Shown: positions 23,322 to 33,269, counted from the first letter of the stretch. The stretch: DNA of 64,000 bases from JADJMO01 sp016794445 (GCA_016794445.1 JAEUKC010000164.1:6412-70411); one strand, 5' to 3'. Notes: generated by a model not told the origin, from the letters alone. A program made the numbers and translations.

Positions 23322-24632
23322 TCAGCGAACGGTCTCGAGGATCAGGGTCCGCGCGGGTGGAGCGTGGTCGTCGATGCGGAACGCGCCCTCGACGCGGGCG
23401 CGCACGAGCGCCACGTCGGACGGCTTGGCCACGTGCAGATCGACGAGCGGATCGCCGACGGTGACCGCCGTGCCGCGCACCGCGCGCAGGACGAGCCCGA
23501 CACGCGGATCGACCGGCTGCTCGGCGCGCGAGCGACCGGCGCCGAGCGCGACGGCCGCGAGCCCGAGCGCCAGCGGATCGACGTCGACGACGAACCCCGC
23601 GCGTGGCGCCGCGAGGGTGACGACGTGCGGCGCCGAGGGCAGGAGCTCGAGATCGGTCGTCACGCGCCGGTCACCGTGCTGCGCCTCGATCATGCGCCCG
23701 AAGCGGTCGAGCGCCTCGCCGGAGGCGATCTTCGCGCGCGCGAGCGCCCGGCCGGCGGCCTCGTCCGCGGCGACCTTCCCGAGCACCAGCATCTCGGCGG
23801 CGAGGGCGAGCGTGATCTCGACCAGATCGGCGGGACCGCCGCCCTGCAGCACCTCGATCGCCTCGCGCGTCTCGAGCGCGTTGCCGACGGTCAGGCCGAG
23901 GGGGTGATCCATGTCGGTGAGCAGCGCGCACACCCCCTTGCCACCGCGCTTGGCGACCGCGACCAGCGACTGCGCGAGCGCCCGCGCCCGGCCGAGATCC
24001 TTCATGAACGCGCCGCGGCCGACCTTCACGTCGAGCACGAGGGCGTCGATCCCCTCGGCGAGCTTCTTCGACAGGATGGACGCGGTGATGAGGGGGATGG
24101 ACTCCACCGTCGCCGTGACGTCGCGCAGCGCGTAGATCCGCTTGTCCGCCGGGGCGATCTCCTTGGTCTGCCCGATCATGCAGGTGCCGACGTCGCGGAC
24201 GATGCGGCGGTAGTCGTCGACCGAGAGATCGACGCGGAACCCCGGGATGGACTCGAGCTTGTCGAGCGTGCCGCCGGTGTGACCGAGGCCGCGGCCGCTC
24301 ACCATCGGGACGGGCACGCCACACGCGGCCACGAGCGGGGCCAGCGCGAGGCTCACCTTGTCCCCGACGCCGCCCGTCGAGTGCTTGTCGACCTTGACGC
24401 CAGGCTGATCGGACAGATCGAGCACGGTGCCGCTCGCGAGCATGGCGTCGGTCAGCTCGAGGGTCTCCCGCTCGTCGAGCCCGCGGAGGAACGCCGCCAT
24501 CAGCCACGCCGACATCTGGTAGTCGGCGAGCTCGCCGGAGCCGAGCCCGGCGATCAGCCGCTGGATGTCCCCGGGCTCGTGGGCCCGACCGTCACGCTTG
24601 TCCCCGAGCAGCTCGACGAAGCTCCGCGCCAT
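23322..24632 (-). CDS. deoA: Thymidine/pyrimidine-nucleoside phosphorylase
   Basis: 436 residues. It cleaves thymidine or uridine with phosphate to the base and (deoxy)ribose 1-phosphate in nucleoside salvage. The family signature is complete: VDKHSTGGVGDKVSLALAP phosphate-binding loop, SGRGLGHTGGTLDKLE, then SKKLAEGIDALVLDVKVG and KGVCALLTDMDHPLGL. Length equals that of E. coli DeoA and Bacillus Pdp; the two cannot be separated without an alignment. The ATG at 24632 is the start that fits the family; the frame is open further upstream only through gpsA in antisense. The start is 23 bases from the divergent gpsA start, so promoters must overlap coding sequence. Confidence 0.93.
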   Translation of the reverse strand: MARSFVELLGDKRDGRAHEPGDIQRLIAGLGSGELADYQMSAWLMAAFLRGLDERETLELTDAMLASGTVLDLSDQPGVKVDKHSTGGVGDKVSLALAPLVAACGVPVPMVSGRGLGHTGGTLDKLESIPGFRVDLSVDDYRRIVRDVGTCMIGQTKEIAPADKRIYALRDVTATVESIPLITASILSKKLAEGIDALVLDVKVGRGAFMKDLGRARALAQSLVAVAKRGGKGVCALLTDMDHPLGLTVGNALETREAIEVLQGGGPADLVEITLALAAEMLVLGKVAADEAAGRALARAKIASGEALDRFGRMIEAQHGDRRVTTDLELLPSAPHVVTLAAPRAGFVVDVDPLALGLAAVALGAGRSRAEQPVDPRVGLVLRAVRGTAVTVGDPLVDLHVAKPSDVALVRARVEGAFRIDDHAPPARTLILETVR

Positions 24633-24655
24633 TCGTTCCGTGTACCATGCGGGCC

Positions 24656-25657
24656 ATGGCACACGCAGCGGTGATCGGCGGTGGTTCGTGGGGTACGGCG
24701 CTCGCCCGGGTGCTGGCGGACAAGGGCGAGGAGGTCCGCCTCTGGTGCAAGCGCCCCGAGGACGCCGAGGAGATCGAGCGCACGCGCACCAACGCACGCT
24801 ACCTGCCCGGGGTGTCGCTGCCGCCCAGCCTGCGGGCCACGGCCGACGTGCGCGAGTCGCTGGTCGGAGCCAGCATCGTCGTGCTGGTCGTCCCCTCCCA
24901 CGTGCTCCGTGAGGTGACCAAGGAGCTGGTCGCGGTCGGCATCCCCGACGAGGCGCCGATCGTCAGCGCCACCAAGGGAATCGAGAACGAGTCGTTGATG
25001 CTCATGAGCGAGGTGCTCGAGGACGTGATCCCGCCGCTCCAGCACCGGAACCTCGCGTATCTGAGCGGGCCTTCGTTCGCGCGGGAGGTCGTCAGGGGCA
25101 TGGCCACCGCGATCGTGATCGCGAGCCGCAACGAGCAGATGTGCCACCAGCTGATCCACCGCTTCTCCAGCGCCCGCCTGCGCGCCTACGCCAACAGCGA
25201 CGTGGTCGGCGTCGAGATGGGCGGCGCGCTCAAGAACGTGATCGCCATCGCGGCCGGCGCGGTCGACGGACTCGGACTCGGTCACAATGCGCGCGCCGCC
25301 GTGATCACCCGGGGCCTCGCCGAGATCGCCCGGCTCGCCATGGTGAAGGGCGGGAGCGCGCTGACGCTGGCGGGCCTCTCCGGCATGGGAGACCTCGTAC
25401 TCACGTGCACTGGCGAGGCCTCGCGTAACCGCACGGTGGGCTACGAGCTCGGGCGCGGTCGCAAGCTCGCCGACGTGCTCGGCAGCATGACCCAGGTGGC
25501 CGAGGGCGTGCGCACCACCAAGAGCGCCAAGGAGCTCGGAGAGAAGCTCGGCGTCGAGCTGCCCATCACCCAGGAGGTGTACCGCGTGCTCTACGAGGAC
25601 AAGCCCGTGGCCGAGGCGGTGAACCAGCTCATGACCCGCGCGCTCAGCTGGGAGTGA
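24656..25657 (+). CDS. gpsA: Glycerol-3-phosphate dehydrogenase [NAD(P)+]
   Basis: 333 residues. It reduces dihydroxyacetone phosphate to sn-glycerol 3-phosphate for phospholipid synthesis. Motifs are the NAD loop AVIGGGSWGTALA, LVVPSHVLREV, ATKGIE, LSGPSFAREV, the catalytic Lys in GGALKNVIAIAAG, LGHNARAAVITRGLAEI and AGLSGMGDLVLTCTG. ATG 24656 gives the usual N-terminus MAHAAVIGGG; another ATG three codons upstream is possible. The end overlaps the convergent kelch-like protein gene by 14 bases. Confidence 0.96.
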   Translation: MAHAAVIGGGSWGTALARVLADKGEEVRLWCKRPEDAEEIERTRTNARYLPGVSLPPSLRATADVRESLVGASIVVLVVPSHVLREVTKELVAVGIPDEAPIVSATKGIENESLMLMSEVLEDVIPPLQHRNLAYLSGPSFAREVVRGMATAIVIASRNEQMCHQLIHRFSSARLRAYANSDVVGVEMGGALKNVIAIAAGAVDGLGLGHNARAAVITRGLAEIARLAMVKGGSALTLAGLSGMGDLVLTCTGEASRNRTVGYELGRGRKLADVLGSMTQVAEGVRTTKSAKELGEKLGVELPITQEVYRVLYEDKPVAEAVNQLMTRALSWE

Positions 25658-28600
25658 GCCGTCGCCTTCGGCGTTGCATCCCCCCGAGAGCAAGGACGAG
25701 TCCGAACAGCCCGACGGCTTCGTCAGCCCCGCGACCCGTCACCCCGCAGCCTCCGCCGCTGTCGGGCGGGGGGGTGTCGATCGACTGGCACTTCCCACTC
25801 GCCACGTCGCAGGCGAAACCAGGCTGGCAATCATCCGTCGTCGCGCAGCTGTCCTTGCACGTGCCGCTGGTGTTGCATCGGTAAGGCAGGCAGGGCTTCG
25901 TCGTGCCGTCCTCGGCCACCGAGGACAGGCCATCGCCGCTGCACTTGGCGGTCTTCGGCTTGCAGGCGTCGCCCTGGCACACGTAGCCCTTGATGCAGTC
26001 GTCGTCGGTGCTGCACTTGGTCTTGCAAGCGGCGCCGTCCGTGGTGCAGGCAAACCCGCCGCAAGGCGTCGTCTCGGCGGCAGGGCAGGCGCCCTTGCCG
26101 TCGCACCGGCCTCCGCTGGTCGCCGTGCCATCCTTGCAGGTGGTGGCACGACAGACGACGTCCGTTCCGACGAAGCCGAGGCAGGCCTTGCGATCGGCAC
26201 CGTCGCACTGGCTCTCGCTGCACACGTTGCCCGGGTCCTTGCTGCAAGCCGCACGGGTGCCGTGAGGCGCTCCCTTCACGGGAATGCACTTGCCCTTGCG
26301 GCTCGTGGTGGCGTCGGGGATGTCGCACGCCTCGCACTGACCATCGCACGCCGCGTCGCAGCAGACGCCGTCTGCGCAGAAGCCCGATCCGCAATCGAGC
26401 CCGCCCTTGCTCGCGTCGCAGACCGAACCATTGGTGGTGAGGCACGTGCCTTCCTTGCCGGGGTATCCACACGTGGTGCCCGCAGCGCAAGTCGCGCTGC
26501 CGCAGCAGAACCCATCGACGCAGCTGAGGGGCGCGACGCAACCCGTCGGGCCGGTGCAAGGCTTCCCGAGACCTGGGGCCACCTTGCAGGCGCCGGCCTC
26601 GCAGACGTAGCCCGACGCGCAATCGGTGTTGAGCGTGCACGTGGTTTTGCAGGACTTGAGGTCGCAAGCGTAGGCGCCGCAACCAACAGGCTTGTCCGTG
26701 CACTTACCGAGGCCATCACACAGCGACTCCTTGGTCGCGATACCGGAGGCGCAAGCGTCCTTGCTGCACTTGGTCGAGCTCGACACGTAGTGACAGGCGA
26801 GCGGGTCGACACCGTTGCACACCTGCGCGCTGCACTCCGTGCCCACGGTGCACGCCGCCCGTCCACCGACGGGCGCGCCCGCCGCCGCCGAACAAGTCCC
26901 CACCTTTCCGGCGAGGTTACACGCTGCGCACTGGCCAGCGCAGGCGGTGTCGCAGCACACTCCATCCACGCACTGACCGCTGGCGCACTCGGTACCGACC
27001 GAGCAACCGACGCCGTTCTTCTTCACGCAGGTGCCGATCTTGCCCGGTGCGGTGCAGGTCCTGGTGCCGCTGCAGCCCACGGTGTCGCAACAGACGGACT
27101 CCTCGCAGGCACCGCTCGCGCAATCGCCGGGGTAGGCGGTGTTGCAGGACGCGGCCAGAGGCAAGGGGGCGAAGACCTCGGAAGCCATGATGGCGTTCGA
27201 CGCAAGAGCTCCTACAGCGATGGCGCGGCCGTCGTCCAAGCTGACAATCGCAGTGTTGCCGCGCGGTGCGGCAAGCGGACTCGCGGCCAGCCAGACGTCT
27301 CGGGCGGGGTCGTAGACTTCCACCGACGAATCCAGTGTCCCAGCCGAACCACCAGCAACGAGAACGCGCTTGGTGCCCGTCAGCAAGCCACCACTGGACA
27401 CGTGGGGCTTTGCAACCGACGCGACCGTCTTCCAGCCGACCCCCAGCTCGAAGAGGTGCACGGCCGTCGGCGCCAGGTATCCGCCGACGACGAGGGCTCT
27501 GGTCGAGTCAAGGACGACAGGCTGGTTGTCGTGATAGGGCGCTGGCGCGCCCACGGACGCGAACGTACTACCGTTCCATACCTCTGCAGACGAGTCGCCA
27601 CCGCCCATCACCAGCACCGAAGTCCCCAGCAATCCCATGCTGGGCAGCTCGCGTGCGGCCACCATCGAGCCAGTGGCTGTCCAAGTGTTGGTAGACCCCG
27701 TGTACGTATAGGCGGTCTTCGCTTTGGCTGCGCCGAAGTAACGTCCACCAACCGCGAGGGCCCGGCCATCGGTGAGACCAATGAGGCCTGGGTTCTGCCG
27801 CACCTCAGGCGGTGCTGCGACCGTCGTCCTCAAATTGCTGCCCCACACACTCGTGTAGGCGTAGCTGGCTGGTGGACTGAAGAGGTCGCCGAAGAAGCCG
27901 TCGACCATCAGGAGCTTGTCGCCGGCGATGCGCGCTGCTGCGTTTCTGCCGTTTGCAACCGACTGGTAGCCTCCTTCCCAGCCACTTCCTGTCCACCGAT
28001 AGAGGTTTGCAGAATTGTCGGCGAGCATCGGCACGCCCGTGGAGAACTTCTCCAGGAAGGGTGGGGTGCTGATGTAGTTCGTGCCGCTCCAGGCGATCGG
28101 CGCGCTCCACGCGGGATCCACGACCACCGGAAACACAAGGCCTGTCGGATCGAGCGAAAGGCTCAAGTCGGCGGTTGCTCCTCGAGCCTCCAAGGTCACT
28201 TGGACGGGTCGCCGGGTTCCTTGGGCGTCCGTGGCCGTCGGGGGCGCAGCCACGAAGACAACCTCGCCCTCGGAGTCGACAGCTTCGATCGCTCCACGAC
28301 GCAGCCTGAACCCAGCAACTCCCCCACTCCCCACGAGTCGGTATCGTTGTTTGGTTGCGGCGCGTGAGGAGCGAAGAATCCGATACTCCTCCACCAACGT
28401 GGGCGTGTTCAACCAGGCAAAATCAATGTCTGCCCCACGCGAGACTCGTCCGTACCGGACGGGTACGACCGAACTCAGCTCGGCTCCGATGGCAGCGACC
28501 CGCAGGCTCGACTTTCCCGCCTGGAGCACGAGTGTGTGTGCACCGACCTCGGGCAGCACGACTTGGAGAGGACCAGATTGCCCTCGTGCGGGTTCCAGCG

Positions 28601-28730
28601 CGACCGCGCCTGCAGGCAGCCCTAGAGCTTCGTCGGCGGTCGGCAGCAGCTGCTCACTTCGCCCAGCAGAACCCCGGGCAGAACAGCCCAGAGCGGAACC
28701 AATGAGGAGGGCACAGACACTGGTCCGCAT
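25644..28730 (-). CDS. Large Cys-rich surface protein with kelch-like repeats and MYXO-CTERM-like tail
   Basis: 1,028 residues. The N-terminus has a lipobox-like signal (LIGSALGC). Residues about 190-510 contain kelch-type repeats ending GRALAVGGRYFG, LLGTSVLVMGGG, STRALVVGGYL, TKRVLVAGGSAG. Residues about 530-980 are a Cys-rich array of short units such as CASGQCVDGVCCDTACAGQC and CDGLGKCTDKP, similar to the many-disulfide repeats of myxobacterial cell-surface proteins. The last 35 residues (SGGGCGVTG, a hydrophobic stretch GLFGLVLALGG, then RRRRR) match the MYXO-CTERM sorting signal. Having both a lipobox and this C-terminal signal is unusual. Base composition is less G+C-biased than the surrounding genes. 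The start codon follows from the signal peptide. Confidence 0.85.
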   Translation of the reverse strand: MRTSVCALLIGSALGCSARGSAGRSEQLLPTADEALGLPAGAVALEPARGQSGPLQVVLPEVGAHTLVLQAGKSSLRVAAIGAELSSVVPVRYGRVSRGADIDFAWLNTPTLVEEYRILRSSRAATKQRYRLVGSGGVAGFRLRRGAIEAVDSEGEVVFVAAPPTATDAQGTRRPVQVTLEARGATADLSLSLDPTGLVFPVVVDPAWSAPIAWSGTNYISTPPFLEKFSTGVPMLADNSANLYRWTGSGWEGGYQSVANGRNAAARIAGDKLLMVDGFFGDLFSPPASYAYTSVWGSNLRTTVAAPPEVRQNPGLIGLTDGRALAVGGRYFGAAKAKTAYTYTGSTNTWTATGSMVAARELPSMGLLGTSVLVMGGGDSSAEVWNGSTFASVGAPAPYHDNQPVVLDSTRALVVGGYLAPTAVHLFELGVGWKTVASVAKPHVSSGGLLTGTKRVLVAGGSAGTLDSSVEVYDPARDVWLAASPLAAPRGNTAIVSLDDGRAIAVGALASNAIMASEVFAPLPLAASCNTAYPGDCASGACEESVCCDTVGCSGTRTCTAPGKIGTCVKKNGVGCSVGTECASGQCVDGVCCDTACAGQCAACNLAGKVGTCSAAAGAPVGGRAACTVGTECSAQVCNGVDPLACHYVSSSTKCSKDACASGIATKESLCDGLGKCTDKPVGCGAYACDLKSCKTTCTLNTDCASGYVCEAGACKVAPGLGKPCTGPTGCVAPLSCVDGFCCGSATCAAGTTCGYPGKEGTCLTTNGSVCDASKGGLDCGSGFCADGVCCDAACDGQCEACDIPDATTSRKGKCIPVKGAPHGTRAACSKDPGNVCSESQCDGADRKACLGFVGTDVVCRATTCKDGTATSGGRCDGKGACPAAETTPCGGFACTTDGAACKTKCSTDDDCIKGYVCQGDACKPKTAKCSGDGLSSVAEDGTTKPCLPYRCNTSGTCKDSCATTDDCQPGFACDVASGKCQSIDTPPPDSGGGCGVTGRGADEAVGLFGLVLALGGMQRRRRRLTPS

Positions 28731-28746
28731 CGGCCAGCCCTAGCAC

Positions 28747-28789
28747 AAAACGGCGACGCGGACCGCTCGGTTTCCCGAGGGTCCGCGTC
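28747..28789 (-). terminator. Strong intrinsic terminator of metalloprotease genes
   Basis: On the minus strand a long near-perfect hairpin spans 28789-28755: 10-bp outer stem GACGCGGACC / GGTCCGCGTC and inner CTCGG/CCGAG stem around a TTTC loop, with one unpaired base. It is followed after four bases by TTTT (28750-28747). It lies between the end of the metalloprotease gene and the start of the kelch-like gene. Confidence 0.8.
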
Positions 28790-28803
28790 CCTTCAGTGCG
28801 CTA

Positions 28804-31800
28804 CTAGAATCCCTTCAGATCGCCGCGCAGGTCCCACTGGTACTGGCGGTTCACGTTGAGGATGCCGACGTAGCGACGCAGCTGGGTCTGGGCCGTCACG
28901 TCCTTGACCTGCGCCGGCTTGGCCGGGTCGGTCCACTTCGGGCGCTTGGTGACGGCGTCGTACAGCGGGTAGCCCTTGCCGTCCGTCTGGACGTCGTAGG
29001 CCGCGGCGAGGATGCGGTTGGCGTGCTCGAGCATGCGCTGACCGACGTTTCCGGCGCGCGCGAACCCATTGCTGTTCTTCGGTCCAGAAGCGGCACCGCC
29101 GAGGGCCTCGAAGGCCATGTCGCGGCGCGCACCCCAGAGGACGCCGCTGTCGGGCTCGTAGAAGAAGACCTTCTCCGAGTCGGCGAGCGGGAGAGCCTCG
29201 GGGCCACCCTCGATCCAGGTGCGCATCGTGTGAGCGATCGCCATGCTGCCGTCGTCCTGGCCGAGCCAGAAGGTGTAGAGCAGCGTGGGGACCTGGGTGC
29301 GGAAGCCGACCAGCGGATCGAGGTAGACGGTGTTGGCGCCCGCCTCGGCCTTGTAGGTCGTCTCCCAGAGCTTCTGGTACTGCGGCTCGACCACGTAGTC
29401 GCCGGCCTTGGTGGCCTTGGTGCGGTCGATGTACGGCGCCACGGCGTCGAGGTCGAAGGCGAACACGCCGGACATCAGGCGGTCATAGGCGACCGGCATG
29501 AAGGACCGGAAGTTGATCAGCATGTTGCGACCATCCACGTAGGTGTCGCGCGAGTAGTAGACGTGCATGGGCGGGAACTGCGCCGCGAGGGCCGCCGATG
29601 CGAGCGGCTTCTCGAGGTAGGTGCCCGAGCGGTTGGGGTACGAGTTGTAGTTGAACGACCCGCCCTTGAAGTTGCTCACGTCGGTGTCGATGAAGCGGCC
29701 GTCGAGGACGCTGACCGTCACGGCAGGCGAGGGCTTGCCGAAGTCGGGCCAGCTGTCCGGGACCTCCCAGATCTCGTTGACGACGCCCGCCGACGCATCC
29801 TTCGGCGCGTACGGGCCGGGCTGCGGACGGAGGATGGCCTTGGAGAGCTCGGCGAAGAGCGCCGTGCCCGCGAGGACGTAGCCACGACCCCAGTCGTCGG
29901 ACTGGAGAGCAGGGTTGGTGTCCGTGGTCTTGTCCGGGTACATCGCCGCGTACTGGCCGATCTTGCTACCCGCCAGCCAGCCGATGCTGTGCATGCGCGA
30001 GAAGTAACGGTCCCAGAGGCGACCCCCCATGAAGAACGGAATCCAGCCACGACGGCCGCGACGCCAGAAGTCGAGGAGGTAGCGGTACTCGTAGAGGCGC
30101 GCGACGTTCTCGGCGGCCTCGTACACGTCGGCGCCCGCGTCGAAGCGGAGGCCGTGCGGGTAGCTGGCGTACTCGTCGGTGCCGAACCGGTACGGCCAGC
30201 GGATGCGGCCGTCCTTGGTCTTCCAGGCGAGCGCGTCGAGGTCACCCTCCACGTTGCCCGTGACCATCTCGCTCATGTGCGCGTGGTCCTTCTTCGGCGG
30301 CTGGCAGACCACGCCGTCGATGGCGGCGTACTGCTCGGCCGTCGACTTGTCCTTGGCCGGCACGCAGCGCGAGGCGTCGAACAGGAGCTTCTCTTCCTGG
30401 AGCTTGCGCGCCAGGGTGGTGTAGTGCGTGGGCTGGAACTTCGCCCCGCCGCCGACCTTGGCGTCGGTGCGCTTGACCCACCACTGCTCGGACAGGTGCC
30501 CGCGCGGCATGGTCTCGCCCGGGAAGGCGTGCAGACCCGCGAGATCCGGACCGACCTTGCTGCCTGCCTGGAACGTCTCGACCGTGCCACCGTAGATGAA
30601 CTTCATGGCGGCCTTGTCATAAGACCCGAGACCCATGAGGTCGGTGTTGAAGTCGTAGCCGTAGTCCATGATCGACGAGTACGCGTACTCCTCGATCGAC
30701 GCGTGGACGTTGGTCCCGGTGCCCATCTCCTCGGTCGTCTCCGGGTCGAGGTAGCGCGGGCCCATGCACGTGTCCGTCTTGGGATCGGTGCGCGGTCCGG
30801 TGCACTCCGCGGTCTTGGCGCCGTTGGCGGTGCGGAGCTTCCAGTAGTTCGGGTGGAAGTTCATGGAGTCCCACGAACCCTGGAAGTTGTGGCGCAGACC
30901 GACCGTGTGGCCGACCTCGTGCTCGGTCACCGCGCGGTAGATGTCGCGGCGCAGGTCGAAGAAGAGCTTCTGCGAGCGCTCCTCCGGCGAGAGGTCCTTG
31001 TACTTGTCCTTGTACTTGCGGGCGAGGCCCTCGAGGTGGGGAGCGTTGAACTCGTCCATCCCGAACATGCACATGCCGTGGGCCTCGAGGGTCTGGTGGA
31101 CCTTGTTCGAGAGCTCCGCCATCGCCATCGGGTTCAAGCGGCCGCCGAACGGCGACACCGACTTGCGGACCTCGGCGGCGAGCGCCGCGTCGGCCTGGGC
31201 GATGGGCAGGTTGCCCGCGAGCCACTGATCCTGCGAGAGGATCTCGGCCTCGGACTTGCTGCCGGCGAGCTTGGTCGCCGTCGCGTTCAACCGCGCCTCG
31301 GCCTCGGCCTTGCCGCCAAAGCCCTGGTGCCCGCCCACGCCCTTCGCGCCGATCTCGGCGTTGACCGCGGCGAGCGCGTCGACGTTGGCCTTGCCCGCGA
31401 CCGAGGCCCCGGCGCCGATCTTGGCGACGAGATCCTTGGTCTGGATGCCCTTCATGCGCGAGTCGATCTCGGTGGCGCTGAGCCCGCGCGGAGCGGGACC
31501 CTCGCCACGGAGGAACTTGCCGTAGGCCTCGTACATCGCCGGCGTGTCGCTCGGCGCGTACTTGCCGAGGCCACCCGCGATGTGCGCGCCCGTCGAGAAC
31601 TCCTCGACGCTGATGTCACCGATGGCGATGCGCGCGAGGTCGCGGGCCATGGTGGCGTAGGAGTCGAGCGAGGCTCCGTAGATGTACGCGGTCGCCTGGA
31701 CGACCTCGCCGGTCAGCGGGTCCGCGCCGTCGGGGCCGTAGCCGAGAGGCGCGGCCGACAGCGGCTGATCGACCCAGCCGATGAGGTTGTAGCGGAGGTC

Positions 31801-33186
31801 GCCCTCACGAGCGATGGTGCCCTCCTTGCCGCACGAGGGGTGCTCACCGGCCTTCACCGGGTTGTGGCAGAGGACGAGCGCCGGGCCGTTGTTGGCCTTC
31901 GGGGTCTCGCCGTCGAAGAACTGCGCGCGGCAGCCAGCGGCGTCGCCGCCGAAGCGACGGCACTCCACCTCGCGGGACACGGCGATGGCGTTCACCATGG
32001 CCTCGTTCCACTGGTCGATGAGCTCCTGGTTGGCGTCCCACAGGTCGGCCGGCATGCTGGTCGACACGTGGTACGGGATGCCGCGAACCGCGCGATCCTT
32101 GAGCGGGATGGTGCAGAGGCCGCTCTTCTTGCCGGTGTTCTCGCCCGCGTACATGTCGCAGACGGAGCCCTGCACGCTGCCGCAGACGCCGTCGCCCTTG
32201 ACCTTGTCGCCGTCCTCGCCGCAAGCGCGCTCGTCGTGGCTCTTGGTCCAGAGGTTGTGACGCGCGACGAGGCGGTGCCACTTCGCGTCCGTCACGCCGT
32301 ACTGCCGCGAGAAGCCGTAGCGATCGCGGTTGAACGTGCCGAACATCGAGAACTTCGCGCTGTCCGTCTCCATCGCCTCGTAGTCGCGCTGCCCGACCTT
32401 CATGAAGGACGTGCGGACGGCGACCTCTTGGTCGTTGCAGTCGGTGACGACGCTGCCCGAGTAGAAGTTGGAGATGATGCAGGCGGGGAGCCACGAGACG
32501 CCGTCGAACGAAGGCGCCTTGGCGATCCACTTGCTGGTCAGGTCGAAGTAGCCGTTCGCCGTGTCGTAGACCGGGGCGTTCAGGCTGGTCGGATCGGTGA
32601 CGTAGTAGTTGACGTTCTGCCAGGTGATGTCACCGAAGATCTCGCCGAACCAGAGGCCGGCGAAATCGGGGTCACTGACGAGGTTGCGCGACCAGTCCAC
32701 GCGCATGTAGTCGCGCTGGTACCACGGCCGGTCGATCGGGTTCTCGACGATGATGTTCTGCTCTTCGCCCGTGGTCGGGTTGTAGGCCCGCTGGATGTCG
32801 AAGTGCGACTGGATGCGGAACATGGCGACGATGACGCCGTTGTTCTTCGACGGGTCCGCGCCCTTGCCGTCCGAGCCGCTCACGAGCTCGTACGAGCGGC
32901 GAGCGACGAGGAAGTTCTCCTGGATGTCCCAACGCACGCGCCGGAGCTCGTCCTGATAGCCGGGGAAGGCAAAGCTGTTGCTCTTGCCGACCTCGGTGAT
33001 CGTCATGCGCATGTACCACTCGGTCGGGTTCGCCGGGTCAGGCCCGAGCAGATCCGCCTTCTTCATGTAGTTCGGCTGCACCTGGCTGATGGGCTCGCGC
33101 TCTTCCGCGCAACCACCGCCGCTCGCCGCCACAGAGAGCCCCAGGAATGCTGCCATTCCCAGCCGGCTCAACCATCCCTTACGCAT
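28804..33186 (-). CDS. Giant lipoprotein zinc metalloprotease, copy 1
   Basis: 1,460 residues. The signal peptide ends at a lipobox-like Cys (AASGGGCAEE), so it is a likely outer-membrane or periplasmic lipoprotein. The centre carries H756-E-V-G-H760 followed by TVGLRHNF, the HExxHxxGxxH zinc motif of the metzincin type; the flanking NFQGSWDSMNFHPNY recalls the DUF5117/DUF4953-like proteases. Long N- and C-terminal parts have no named domain that I recognise, but both are shared with the next gene (same openings QPNYMKKADLLG/QPLALKKSDFVG, the R-FLV/I-RN-Y-E core and FSFRS/INFRSFMPVAYDRL blocks). GGAGG five bases before the ATG decides the start over the GTG one codon upstream. The transcript ends at the strong hairpin at 28755-28789. 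Confidence 0.85.
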   Translation of the reverse strand: MRKGWLSRLGMAAFLGLSVAASGGGCAEEREPISQVQPNYMKKADLLGPDPANPTEWYMRMTITEVGKSNSFAFPGYQDELRRVRWDIQENFLVARRSYELVSGSDGKGADPSKNNGVIVAMFRIQSHFDIQRAYNPTTGEEQNIIVENPIDRPWYQRDYMRVDWSRNLVSDPDFAGLWFGEIFGDITWQNVNYYVTDPTSLNAPVYDTANGYFDLTSKWIAKAPSFDGVSWLPACIISNFYSGSVVTDCNDQEVAVRTSFMKVGQRDYEAMETDSAKFSMFGTFNRDRYGFSRQYGVTDAKWHRLVARHNLWTKSHDERACGEDGDKVKGDGVCGSVQGSVCDMYAGENTGKKSGLCTIPLKDRAVRGIPYHVSTSMPADLWDANQELIDQWNEAMVNAIAVSREVECRRFGGDAAGCRAQFFDGETPKANNGPALVLCHNPVKAGEHPSCGKEGTIAREGDLRYNLIGWVDQPLSAAPLGYGPDGADPLTGEVVQATAYIYGASLDSYATMARDLARIAIGDISVEEFSTGAHIAGGLGKYAPSDTPAMYEAYGKFLRGEGPAPRGLSATEIDSRMKGIQTKDLVAKIGAGASVAGKANVDALAAVNAEIGAKGVGGHQGFGGKAEAEARLNATATKLAGSKSEAEILSQDQWLAGNLPIAQADAALAAEVRKSVSPFGGRLNPMAMAELSNKVHQTLEAHGMCMFGMDEFNAPHLEGLARKYKDKYKDLSPEERSQKLFFDLRRDIYRAVTEHEVGHTVGLRHNFQGSWDSMNFHPNYWKLRTANGAKTAECTGPRTDPKTDTCMGPRYLDPETTEEMGTGTNVHASIEEYAYSSIMDYGYDFNTDLMGLGSYDKAAMKFIYGGTVETFQAGSKVGPDLAGLHAFPGETMPRGHLSEQWWVKRTDAKVGGGAKFQPTHYTTLARKLQEEKLLFDASRCVPAKDKSTAEQYAAIDGVVCQPPKKDHAHMSEMVTGNVEGDLDALAWKTKDGRIRWPYRFGTDEYASYPHGLRFDAGADVYEAAENVARLYEYRYLLDFWRRGRRGWIPFFMGGRLWDRYFSRMHSIGWLAGSKIGQYAAMYPDKTTDTNPALQSDDWGRGYVLAGTALFAELSKAILRPQPGPYAPKDASAGVVNEIWEVPDSWPDFGKPSPAVTVSVLDGRFIDTDVSNFKGGSFNYNSYPNRSGTYLEKPLASAALAAQFPPMHVYYSRDTYVDGRNMLINFRSFMPVAYDRLMSGVFAFDLDAVAPYIDRTKATKAGDYVVEPQYQKLWETTYKAEAGANTVYLDPLVGFRTQVPTLLYTFWLGQDDGSMAIAHTMRTWIEGGPEALPLADSEKVFFYEPDSGVLWGARRDMAFEALGGAASGPKNSNGFARAGNVGQRMLEHANRILAAAYDVQTDGKGYPLYDAVTKRPKWTDPAKPAQVKDVTAQTQLRRYVGILNVNRQYQWDLRGDLKGF

Positions 33187-33189
33187 CAC

Positions 33190-33269
33190 AGCCTCCTATT
33201 CACTCAGAAGAATTCTTGGGGGGAGCCGGGAGGGGAGCGCTCGCGCGCTGCACCCTCCCAGCAGGGCGA
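33190..33269. other. Gap between the two metalloprotease genes: hairpin and palindrome
   Basis: A nested hairpin at 33228-33259 (GGGAGGG / CCCTCCC with inner AGCGC-TCGC-GCGCT) follows the stop of copy 2 by 18 bases on the minus strand, without a T-run. A perfect 10-base palindrome AAGAATTCTT (33208-33217) lies between it and the ribosome binding site of copy 1 (complement of 33192-33197). It could be a partial terminator or attenuator plus operator. Confidence 0.45.
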
